Assembly (NCBI GenBank): GCA_964589725.1
Contig: CAZPUJ010000021.1
Coordinates: forward strand, 1 to 26,523
Length of the DNA: 26,523 bases
Source: CAYSHJ01 sp964589725
GTDB taxonomy: Bacteria > Planctomycetota > Planctomycetia > Planctomycetales > Planctomycetaceae
Direction of reading: 5' to 3'
Below are positions 14,987 through 22,184 of the stretch, one piece after another. Every line of letters starts with the position of its first letter. Within the stretch, counting starts at the first letter, position 1. Made by a program: the position numbers and the translations under genes. Below the pieces are notes generated by a model that worked only from the letters and a program-made list of their open reading frames with translations, made no database searches and was not told the DNA's origin.

Positions 14987-15059
14987 TGGACAGGGGCGGA
15001 ATCGAACCGCCGACACCAGGATTCTCAGTCCTGTCCCCTGCCGATTGAACTGACTGTCC
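14987..15059 (-). tRNA. tRNA-like gene, anticodon GAG (Leu by code), class I shape; possibly a pseudo-tRNA
   Basis: The minus strand folds as a 73-base cloverleaf. The anticodon stem (CAGGA/TCCTG) and the T stem (GGCGG/CCGCC, loop TTCGATT) are perfect, and six of seven acceptor pairs form. The anticodon loop CTGAGAA gives GAG. The D arm is poor: GTTC faces GGGG, with one G-G clash and two G-U pairs. Position 8 is C, not U, and pair 7-66 is mismatched. The variable loop is only 5 bases, whereas bacterial tRNA-Leu has a long variable arm. CCA is not encoded. The loop and variable region look like tRNA-Phe apart from the last anticodon base. It may be a degenerate or specialised tRNA. Confidence 0.65.
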
Positions 15060-15068
15060 CTAAATAAG

Positions 15069-15112
15069 TTGCGTAAAATTATCTTGAAGAATGATACACT
15101 ATTAATACAGAT
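15069..15112 (+). promoter_or_regulatory. AT-rich candidate promoter before the ceramidase-like gene
   Basis: In this GC-rich window, 15060-15115 is strikingly AT-rich. TTGCGT at 15069-15074 and TGATAC at 15092-15097 are spaced by 17 bases, like -35 and -10 boxes. An alternative pair is TTGAAG at 15084-15089 with TACAGA at 15106-15111. The region also lies directly upstream of the tRNA-like gene on the other strand, so it may serve both directions. Confidence 0.4.
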
Positions 15113-15211
15113 ACGCCACTCATTGCGCCCAGGGAGACCAGGGCTGGCTCAGCGACTTCAAAGCCACGTGGGGGCGCGGTTAAATGAAGATGATGCACTG
15201 AAGGAGATCAC

Positions 15212-16651
15212 ATGCACTCAAAACTGTTTTGGCTCGGTCTGATCACCGTTTGTTGTGTTGGCCCGAGCTCGGCCAGCACTGCCTTTGGCCAGCAATCCAC
15301 GTTTCGAGCCGGCGCGTTTGCGATGGATGTCACGCCGCTCAAATTTCCGATCTCGATGAACGGCAACTTGCAGGACCATCCGGCGCAGCGAGCTCACGAT
15401 CCGCTGCATGCTCGGTGCGTTGTGCTCGACGACAGCAAGACGCGCGTTGCGATCGTCGTGGTCGACAATTGTTTGATCCCGCGCGAGCTGTTCGACAGCG
15501 CCAAGCAGCAAGCTCAAAAGCTGACCGGCATCCCGACGGAGCGCATGCTGATGTCGGCGACTCACGCGCACTCGTGCCCGGCGGTCACTGGCGCGTTTCA
15601 AAGCGATGCCGACGTCGAGTACTCGAAGTTCCTCGCGGAACGGATCGCGGCCGGAGTGAAGCAAGCGGCGGACAACCTTGCACCCGCGAAGCTCGCCTGG
15701 GGCGTCGGACGCGACGAGACACAAGTCTTCAATCGCCGCTGGTGGCTCAAGGAGCCGAGTGCCGAAACAAATCCGTTCGGTCTGATCGACAAGGTGCGGA
15801 TGAATCCCGGCTACGCGAATCCGAAGGTCGAAAAGTCGGCGGGGCCGGTCGATCCAGAAGTCAGCTTTTTGAGTGTGCAGTCGCCGAGCGGCCGACCGCT
15901 CGCGTTTCTGGCGAATTACTCGTTGCACTATGTCGGTGGAACCGGCGGCGGCGAACTGTCGGCCGATTACTTCGCCGCCTTTGCCGAACGGATCGGGCAA
16001 CTGCTGAAGGCCGATGCCGGTTCCGCTCGACCATTTGTCGGCATCATGTCCAACGGGACGAGTGCAGATGTGAACAACGTCAACTTCGCGCTCACGATGC
16101 CGCCGAAGTTCGGACCCTACGAGAAGCTCAAGCTCGTCGCCGACAGCGTTGCGACCGCCGCGGCGGCCGCGTACGCAAAGACCGAGCATCGCTCAGCTGC
16201 GACGATCGCGATGCGGGAGACGGAGATCGAACTCAAGGTCCGGAAGCCGTCGGTGGACGACATCGCTCGCGCGAAAGAGATGCTCGCACAGGCGGGGCCG
16301 TCTCCGTACAAGACCATGCCGCAGGTGTACGCGCGCGAAACGCTGAAAATGGCCGAGTATCCGGAAACGGTGAAGCTCAAGTTGCAGGCGCTGCGCATCG
16401 GCGAATTGGGAATCGTGGCGATCCCGTGCGAGGTCTTCACCGAGATCGGTCTCGAAATCAAACGCCGCAGCCCGCTCAAGCCAACCTTCACGATCGAATT
16501 GGCCAACGGCTACAACGGCTACTTGCCGACGCCGCAACAACACGAACTCGCTGGCTACGAAACGTGGCGGGCGCGATCAAGCTACCTGGAAGTCGAGGCC
16601 TCCCCGAAAATCGTCGAGACGGTGTTGAAGCTGCTCGACGAGGTCAAGTAG
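15212..16651 (+). CDS. Secreted neutral/alkaline ceramidase-like hydrolase
   Basis: This 479-residue protein has a signal peptide (hydrophobic core to about residue 20, cleavage probably after AFG) and an N-terminal neutral-ceramidase-like domain starting FRAGAFAMDVTP. The metal and active-site motifs of that family are recognisable: SATHAHSCPAVTG with the HxH at 118-120 (family THTHSGPG), SADYFAAF from residue 250 (family SGDYPG-like), and NGTSADVN at 281 (family NxxxGDVSP). It is shorter than true ceramidases and lacks their C-terminal domain, so an N-acyl amide or similar substrate is an inference. Planctomycetes carry many such paralogues. The start has AAGGAG 6 bases upstream. A structured leader with GCGCCC/GGGCGC arms lies at about 15125-15178. 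Confidence 0.85.
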   Translation: MHSKLFWLGLITVCCVGPSSASTAFGQQSTFRAGAFAMDVTPLKFPISMNGNLQDHPAQRAHDPLHARCVVLDDSKTRVAIVVVDNCLIPRELFDSAKQQAQKLTGIPTERMLMSATHAHSCPAVTGAFQSDADVEYSKFLAERIAAGVKQAADNLAPAKLAWGVGRDETQVFNRRWWLKEPSAETNPFGLIDKVRMNPGYANPKVEKSAGPVDPEVSFLSVQSPSGRPLAFLANYSLHYVGGTGGGELSADYFAAFAERIGQLLKADAGSARPFVGIMSNGTSADVNNVNFALTMPPKFGPYEKLKLVADSVATAAAAAYAKTEHRSAATIAMRETEIELKVRKPSVDDIARAKEMLAQAGPSPYKTMPQVYARETLKMAEYPETVKLKLQALRIGELGIVAIPCEVFTEIGLEIKRRSPLKPTFTIELANGYNGYLPTPQQHELAGYETWRARSSYLEVEASPKIVETVLKLLDEVK

Positions 16652-16676
16652 GCAAGAGTGACCGGTCGCGATTAGT

Positions 16677-16727
16677 CCTGCTGTGACGGTCCGGCTTTTT
16701 CCCCGTTCGCCGATCTGTCACAGTAGG
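16677..16727. terminator. Hairpin between convergent genes, likely two-way terminator
   Basis: CCTGCTGTGAC (16677-16687) pairs at 10 of 11 positions with GTCACAGTAGG (16717-16727). The loop contains CTTTTTCCCC. The element sits in the 78-base gap between the stops of the ceramidase-like and BBP7-like genes, and T-rich or A-rich bases flank it on both sides. Confidence 0.55.
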
Positions 16728-16729
16728 AA

Positions 16730-17953
16730 TTAGAAAAAGAAATCTGCACCGATGTTAATGCTCTGAAGCCAAACATCCGTGTGATGCAACTGAAAGCTGG
16801 GACGGTTCGGCCCGCCCGTTGTCACCGGCGGAAACAAGTTGGGATTGACCGTAAAATCGATCTGGTTGGCGGAGCGAGCCACATCGTTCAGGAACATGGC
16901 CGAGTAGCCGACATGCACGCGGACATTGGATCTCACCGTCCAATTGAGAGTGCCACCAACTTCGGAAAAGAGCGACACATTGTTGCTCGAATGACTGCCA
17001 ATGTTGCTTGAGAGAGCGTAGACGCCTCCTGTTGAGTTGACTGGTGCCGAACCCGTGGCCGTGACCACCTGACTGCCATTGATATTCACTTCGCGGAAAA
17101 TGCTTCCCGGAGCCACCTTGCCGAGCAGGTTCAGCGACAGGTTCTTCCAAGTGAACTGCGCCTGCAGTCCCAGGTCCAAACCGTGGAATTGATTCTGAGC
17201 ACCAAACTCATCGACGGTTGCGATTTGCGTCGTGACGGTTGGAAAGATGTTTTGGCGGATGCCGAGTGAATCATCGTAACGGCTGAAACGGTAGCCCATG
17301 AGGCAGCCGAGGCTCATCCAACCCGTGTCGACGATGTTTTCGGTCCAGTCCAGGTGTGCCTCGTAAAAGTTGCCGGATTCCGCCTCAACGTCCACCGTGC
17401 CCGTTGACTGGCCGGGAAACGCGATCAGTACGGCTTGCGGAGCGGCGGCCGGAGTCGCGGCGTTCGCATCATTGTAAGGTCGCGCGAGAATTGGGAAGTT
17501 GGCGGAGGTTGCCGAGAAGTCGCTGGTCTGGCTCGCGACATATGTGAAGCCGCCCTCGAATCCCAATCCATTCTCTTGGTCGTACACATACCCCGCGCCT
17601 AAGCGGAAGCCAGATCGGACGTCATCGTTGACCTTGCCGCCGAAGAGCGTGCTGGTCGTCGCCTTTCCCAAAATACCGGCGTCGGTTTGGGCTGTTCCCA
17701 CCGGGCTGGTTGTCACCAAGGGAGGCAAGTTGGTGCCGCGAATCCAACCGAAGACGTAGCTTCCCGTGATCCAAAACTGACCGTCGTTATCGTCGAAAAC
17801 CTGCGTGATGCCGGTGCCGAGCAAGGACGTGTCCTCACCGCGATCCTTCGCGACAGGCGGCGGGGCCGAGGTCTCCGAGGCTGATTCCTGACTGGAGCTC
17901 ACTTCCGCGAACGCCAGCAGAGCACACAAGGCGACGAGCATCCGAGATCGCAT
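16730..17953 (-). CDS. BBP7-type outer-membrane beta-barrel protein
   Basis: The 407-residue protein has a signal peptide (MRSRMLVALCALLAF, cleaved near SSSQ) and then alternating amphipathic strands ending in a terminal aromatic residue run (IGADFFF), which is typical of outer-membrane barrels. The start DGQFWITGSYVFGWIRGTNLPPLVTT matches the planctomycete BBP7 family pattern (WxxxEYLLWWxKxxxLPPLVTT), and GGKVNDDVRSGFRLGAGY and LGYRFSRYDDSLGI also fit. The family is seen mainly in Planctomycetes; its function is unknown, perhaps a porin or structural role. The ATG at 17953 has GGAG 7 bases upstream and is preferred to a TTG at 18007. It follows the surface-protein gene by about 100 bases. 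Confidence 0.85.
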   Translation of the reverse strand: MRSRMLVALCALLAFAEVSSSQESASETSAPPPVAKDRGEDTSLLGTGITQVFDDNDGQFWITGSYVFGWIRGTNLPPLVTTSPVGTAQTDAGILGKATTSTLFGGKVNDDVRSGFRLGAGYVYDQENGLGFEGGFTYVASQTSDFSATSANFPILARPYNDANAATPAAAPQAVLIAFPGQSTGTVDVEAESGNFYEAHLDWTENIVDTGWMSLGCLMGYRFSRYDDSLGIRQNIFPTVTTQIATVDEFGAQNQFHGLDLGLQAQFTWKNLSLNLLGKVAPGSIFREVNINGSQVVTATGSAPVNSTGGVYALSSNIGSHSSNNVSLFSEVGGTLNWTVRSNVRVHVGYSAMFLNDVARSANQIDFTVNPNLFPPVTTGGPNRPSFQLHHTDVWLQSINIGADFFF

Positions 17954-18049
17954 TTCGTGACTCCGTTCCCGTTTCCAAACCGCAAACATCAGTCTGAAAA
18001 ATTGCAAACTTCCGTCTCGTGCGAAAAGACGAAAAAACGAAATTGACCT

Positions 18050-20428
18050 TTAGACAAGCATGATACTGTCCATGACTGTGAGACCGTTTGTCGTCCCATC
18101 ATTGGGAGTAACTTCGACGGCAACCGCATCTCCGGCCTGGACAGTCACGGGACTGGAACTGAGATCAAACGTGTCGCCGGTGACTCCCGGAACCTCCGAG
18201 TTATTCACCTTCCAAACGTATGACAACGTGACGGTGTCACCATCGGCGTCGGCGTTGGTGGTCACGGCCATCAATGTGTCCGTGGCCGTCGGCGGATTGC
18301 CGAGATTGGTCGCGTTAGCGATCTCGACACTGGCCGTCGGCAGACTGTTGGCTACGGTCGTGGTCCAAAATCGGAAGGCTCCATCGGCAGTACCATCATT
18401 CGGGGTCACGACCACGGCGATGACATCGCCCGGGGCCGGAGTGATCCCCGTGAGAGTGCTCAGGTCGAGGCTGTCCGAGAGGTCCGTTGTCGGTAGTGAC
18501 GTTTGCACGATGGTGTCATTATTGATGCGCCAGACGTAGGTCAGCATCACGGTGTCGCCAACGTCGTCGTCGGAGACACTGGCGACGGTTGCTGTGATCG
18601 TGTCGTCCACCAGCGGTGACGGGTTGTCCAACGTCACGGCACCGACAACTGGCAGGCTGTTCGCCAAAGTCACCGAGTCGGATACCATAGCACCGTCCTC
18701 CATCCCGTCATTGGGAGTCACTTCCACCCTCACCACATCACCCTTGGACGGCGTGTATTCCGTGGGACTCAAGGTGTCTTCGGTATCGGACGTGTCGGAG
18801 GTTGTTTTGACCACATTGACGCCATTGACGATCCAGCGATACGTCAAAAGGACGCTGTCACCATCCGAGTCATCGGCTGAGACTCTGGCGGTGAGGTCGG
18901 AACTGACAGCGGCCGGGTTTGTGTCCGACGTGAGTTCAACGGTGGCTTCAGGCAGCTCGTTTTTGACGACGGTGACCGGAAACGTGGCCTGGACGCTGGC
19001 ACCAAAAGAGTCGGTGGCGCGCACCACAATGTTGGCTGTGCCGAACGCATCCGGAGTGTAGGACAAGATCAGCCGACCGTTTTCAATCGTCGCCGTCACC
19101 AAGTCTTCATTACTGTTGCTGACCACCGAGTAGGTCAGCGCATCAGTCCGTGTGCGAGTCACAATTTCAATGTCTTGCAACAAGACGAAATTGTCGGCCG
19201 TGGCATCGGTCGTGAATTGGACCGGATTGGTCGTAATGTTGGTACGGAAATTGGTTCCCACGTAGTCCACCAGTGGAACGTCATCGACCGGACTTCCGTG
19301 GTCCTCTCGCGGAATCTCGGTGATCGCGTCCAAAACCGCCTGATCCGCAGCGTCCAGCACTCGGCCGAAGACCGTAAATCCGCCGTTTTGATTATTCAGG
19401 TTCGCCGAGTTATCCCCCAAATTGAAGAAGAATTCATTGGTCGCGCTGTTCGGATTGCCCCCAAGCTTCGCCATCGCGATGGTCCCAAGCGTGTTCGACC
19501 GGGTCGCGCTGAATTCGTTTTGCACCGCGGGATCGGCGTCGACCTCGACGACCTCCGAACTGTCCGCATTAAACTGATAGCCGCCACCTTGCAACACGAA
19601 CGGAACGTCATCATTCGGATTCGCCGGTGTATTATTGGGATCGTTAACGGCGAGACGGTGGAAGATCGTATTGTCATATCGATCGCTCTCGATGTAGTTG
19701 TACAAGTTGTCGACGGTCAGAGGTGTCGCGCCGTCGAACAGCACCGCATTGATGTCGCCTTGGTTCGTTTTGAATCGTATTTGGCTCGTGAGGTCGGGAT
19801 CGTTGAACACGCTCCGCAAGGCGATGGAGGTGTCGTCGGCATTCTCGCGAGTTTCCACGCCCTCTGGAGTCTGCCGTACTGTCGGTTGCTGATTTGTGGT
19901 CGTGCCGGCGGGGGCAAACGGAAAGGCCGCCGCCGTGGTGTTTGTCAGGAACTGGCGCAGGGAGATGAACGCTGGTGCGATGCCTCCGAGCGGCACATCC
20001 TTCGTCACCGTCGCGCCTTCGTCCACTGCGAATTCCGGAATCTCGACGGCTTCACCCAGCAGATTCAGCCCTGGGCCGGCAGTGATTTGGTAAGTCCCGG
20101 CCGCAACCAGGCGGAACGCGAACACTCCGTTAGCGTCGGTGGTCGCAGTCATTGTGACGGGCACAGCCGGATTCGCGGTCGTCGATCCGGTGAGTGTCAC
20201 GGAGATTCCTCGCACCGCCACTTCCCCGTCGTCATTCACACCACCTTGATCGCCATCAATGAAGGCCACGCCACTCACGATGCCCAACTCACCTGTCGGC
20301 AGCACGCGAGATTCCAACATCTCCAGATCCGCGCAGGTCGACCGTAATTGCAATCGCGTACGCCAGCGGCCGCGGCGAGCCTTTAAGCGACCGAGCAGAT
20401 TCCCAAGACTCCAACCAAACCGCAGCAT
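18050..20428 (-). CDS. Surface protein: LEPR-XLL-like N-terminus, SdrD-B-like domain, cyclophilin domain, Ig-like repeats
   Basis: The 792-residue protein opens with a basic segment and LEMLESRVLPTG at 35-46, like the LEPR-XLL motif of large planctomycete surface proteins. Residues about 47-145 form an SdrD-B/carboxypeptidase-regulatory-like beta domain (VAFIDGDQGGVNDDGEVAVRG). Residues about 217-375 are a cyclophilin-type prolyl isomerase: FHR 256-258, QGGG 280-283, GTIAMAK 315-321, NEFFFNLGDN 331-340, FTVFGRV 351-357. A cadherin-like segment and three Ig-like repeats of about 95 residues follow, each with LTYxWxxN and VTPNDG. The last repeat stops before the ANSLP linker seen in the others. 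GGAG lies 8 bases before ATG 20428. It probably works outside the cell as a folding factor or adhesin. Confidence 0.88.
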   Translation of the reverse strand: MLRFGWSLGNLLGRLKARRGRWRTRLQLRSTCADLEMLESRVLPTGELGIVSGVAFIDGDQGGVNDDGEVAVRGISVTLTGSTTANPAVPVTMTATTDANGVFAFRLVAAGTYQITAGPGLNLLGEAVEIPEFAVDEGATVTKDVPLGGIAPAFISLRQFLTNTTAAAFPFAPAGTTTNQQPTVRQTPEGVETRENADDTSIALRSVFNDPDLTSQIRFKTNQGDINAVLFDGATPLTVDNLYNYIESDRYDNTIFHRLAVNDPNNTPANPNDDVPFVLQGGGYQFNADSSEVVEVDADPAVQNEFSATRSNTLGTIAMAKLGGNPNSATNEFFFNLGDNSANLNNQNGGFTVFGRVLDAADQAVLDAITEIPREDHGSPVDDVPLVDYVGTNFRTNITTNPVQFTTDATADNFVLLQDIEIVTRTRTDALTYSVVSNSNEDLVTATIENGRLILSYTPDAFGTANIVVRATDSFGASVQATFPVTVVKNELPEATVELTSDTNPAAVSSDLTARVSADDSDGDSVLLTYRWIVNGVNVVKTTSDTSDTEDTLSPTEYTPSKGDVVRVEVTPNDGMEDGAMVSDSVTLANSLPVVGAVTLDNPSPLVDDTITATVASVSDDDVGDTVMLTYVWRINNDTIVQTSLPTTDLSDSLDLSTLTGITPAPGDVIAVVVTPNDGTADGAFRFWTTTVANSLPTASVEIANATNLGNPPTATDTLMAVTTNADADGDTVTLSYVWKVNNSEVPGVTGDTFDLSSSPVTVQAGDAVAVEVTPNDGTTNGLTVMDSIMLV

Positions 20429-20963
20429 TGTTCAATCTCCGTTTGGCCCAATTCTCGAATGTTTCCCGCCCTCACTTTGGCGCGTGTTGCTTCGCCAAAG
20501 TGACTCGTCTGGCTCCTGTCCTCAATCCGCGAAACGACGGCGACTGGCGAAACAAGGCAGATTCTTGTTGAATTGCCGGTGGCTACGACATTGCCACTTG
20601 TAGGACTAATATCGGCTGGGTAAGAGCCGCAGACAATTTCAGTTACAAAAATTTTTCCGGATTCCGCCGCGGCAACTTTTGCCGATACGTTTGCGTCCGA
20701 GCGATCGGGCCGCAAACAAACGCTGCGATGCCCCGCCAACGGCTGATTTTACTGAGCTGCCATCATTCTGCCCTCCATCATTCTGCTCGCCACGAACAAA
20801 AGCAGAATGATGGAGGGCAGAATGATGACGAATCTGCATAGTCGCCGCAGAGTTATTTGAAGACTCGGTCTCTGGTGATACCCTAGTTTCGATTTGTGGC
20901 ACTAAGCACTGCGATGGGACGCAGTCCATTCGATAGGAAACCGACACGCCCGCGAGACCGACC
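20429..20963. other. Divergent intergenic region with a perfect palindrome
   Basis: These 535 bases separate the minus-strand surface protein from the plus-strand acetamidase. No gene is supported: the small frames have no good start signals or motifs. The region holds the 27-base inverted repeat at 20761-20827 and both promoters, which I could not place reliably. Confidence 0.5.
20761..20827. repeat. Perfect 27-base inverted repeat with internal direct repeat
   Basis: Arms 20761-20787 and 20801-20827 are exact complements around a 13-base loop. Each arm carries CATCATTCTG twice, separated by CCCTC, so the unit is both a palindrome and a tandem repeat. It lies 136 bases before the acetamidase start and 333 bases before the surface-protein start. 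No mismatch in 27 pairs suggests recent origin or strong constraint. Confidence 0.85.
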
Positions 20964-21851
20964 ATGCAACGCTTGACTGCTCAACCGCTGTGTTACGAAT
21001 TCAGCCGCTACCGCGAACCGCGACTGCGGATTCAATCTGGCGATACGATCGTCGTCGAAAGCGAAGACGCGCTGTCAGGCCAGATTCGCAAACCGGGCGA
21101 CCGGCGCGATCGCACGACGATGCCCTACAGCAATCCACAAACGGGACCGATCTGGGTCGAAGGAGCAGAGCCGGGCGACACTCTGGTAGTGACGATTCAT
21201 GAGATCAAGCCGAGCAGCGGCCAATGCTCGACGTACACGGGCAATCCAAAACAGCTTTGCGAGTGGCTGGGGACCGATTGCCCCCACGGCGCGCATGTGA
21301 TGCCGATCCGTGATGGGCTGATCCACTTCAGCGATGAGATCACGATTCCGTATACCCCAATGCTCGGCTGCATCGGGACTGCGCCCGACGTCGGTTCGCC
21401 CACCGCGTTGCCGGCAGGGCCTTACGGTGGCAACATGGACATCATCGAAGTCTGTCCCGGCAACACGATTTTTTTGCCGGTGTTCGTGACTGGCGGATTC
21501 CTCTATCTCGGCGACGCGCACGCCGCGATGGGACACGGCGAGTTGTCGGCGACGGGACTCGAGATGCCGGCCGAGACGACAATCACGGTGCGACTGCTCA
21601 AGGGCAAAAAGTTACTCAGTCCACGCATCGAATCGCCGGCGGAAATCATGACGGTCGTCAGCGGTTGCCCGATGGAACGCTCCGCGGCAGAAGCGTTCGC
21701 GCGGTTGATCCTGTGGATGGAAGAAGATTTCCAATGGAACCGCTGGAAGGCGTACGACCTGTTGACGCATGTGGCTCGGCTGTCGATCGGCTACTACGGG
21801 ATCGGTACCGTCGCAGCGAAAATTGAGAAGCGGTACTTGGCCGGAAAATAA
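20964..21851 (+). CDS. Acetamidase/formamidase family protein
   Basis: This 295-residue protein fits the FmdA/AmdA family, zinc-dependent enzymes that release ammonia from formamide or acetamide. The family pattern is visible in PIWVEGAEPGDTLVVTIHEIKP, PMLGCIGTAPD, GPYGGNMDIIEVCPGNTIFLPVFVTGGFLYLGDAHAAMGHGE and the late ISVGxxx-like segment. The DAHAAMGHGEL motif near residue 190 holds the likely metal-binding acid and histidines. The size matches the shorter bacterial members. It stands alone on the plus strand and converges on the DUF971 gene with a 4-base gap. The true substrate could be another small amide; no amide transporter is adjacent. Confidence 0.88.
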   Translation: MQRLTAQPLCYEFSRYREPRLRIQSGDTIVVESEDALSGQIRKPGDRRDRTTMPYSNPQTGPIWVEGAEPGDTLVVTIHEIKPSSGQCSTYTGNPKQLCEWLGTDCPHGAHVMPIRDGLIHFSDEITIPYTPMLGCIGTAPDVGSPTALPAGPYGGNMDIIEVCPGNTIFLPVFVTGGFLYLGDAHAAMGHGELSATGLEMPAETTITVRLLKGKKLLSPRIESPAEIMTVVSGCPMERSAAEAFARLILWMEEDFQWNRWKAYDLLTHVARLSIGYYGIGTVAAKIEKRYLAGK

Positions 21852-21855
21852 CGAG

Positions 21856-22179
21856 TCAATGCGCCTTCGTCATTGCCACGTCGAAATCCTTGCAAAGCAG
21901 GTCCAGGTATTCCCACGTAAAGATCCCCGATTCGTGACGGTCGTTCCAGGTGATCTTCAGCGCGTAGTTTCCGGCGAATTGCATGTTGGTGAGTGCGATC
22001 GACAGTGGGACGTCTTCGACGTCGACCACGCGCACGCCGGTGACTTCATTAACGCATACGGCGCATGGGCAGCGACCGCGCAAAAAACGATACGGCAGCC
22101 GGCAGGTGCCGTGCGGCCATTGCAGTTCGAGGACGCCTTCGTTCTGGCGAGCTTTGATTCCGGTCGGAGCGGCGGCCAT
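21856..22179 (-). CDS. DUF971 (GBBH-like N-terminal domain) protein
   Basis: The 107-residue protein is a stand-alone DUF971 domain, the same fold as the N-terminal domain of gamma-butyrobetaine hydroxylase. The pattern LELQWPHGTCRLPYRFLRGRCPCAVCVNE, then VPLSIALTNMQFAGNYALKITWNDRHESGIFTWEYL, is typical. The CPCAVC cysteines with a later histidine form the zinc site known in this fold. Stand-alone forms are often linked to iron-sulfur or scaffold roles, but the function is not settled. The gene starts 5 bases after the cytochrome gene stop and is almost certainly in its operon. Confidence 0.9.
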   Translation of the reverse strand: MAAAPTGIKARQNEGVLELQWPHGTCRLPYRFLRGRCPCAVCVNEVTGVRVVDVEDVPLSIALTNMQFAGNYALKITWNDRHESGIFTWEYLDLLCKDFDVAMTKAH

Positions 22180-22184
22180 GAGGA

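Noticed and set aside
15229..16686. Open frame of 485 codons overlapping the ceramidase-like gene in another frame
   Set aside because: It is rich in Arg, Gly and Ala from out-of-frame reading of a GC-rich gene and has no motif; the other frame has a signal peptide, family motifs and a good ribosome binding site.
18008..18049. T-rich stretch after the surface-protein stop as an intrinsic terminator
   Set aside because: The minus strand has T-rich runs but no stable stem before them.
19175..20347. Plus-strand open frame of 390 codons opposite the surface protein
   Set aside because: It is antisense to clear cyclophilin and SdrD-B-like domains; the composition is unnatural and no motif was seen.
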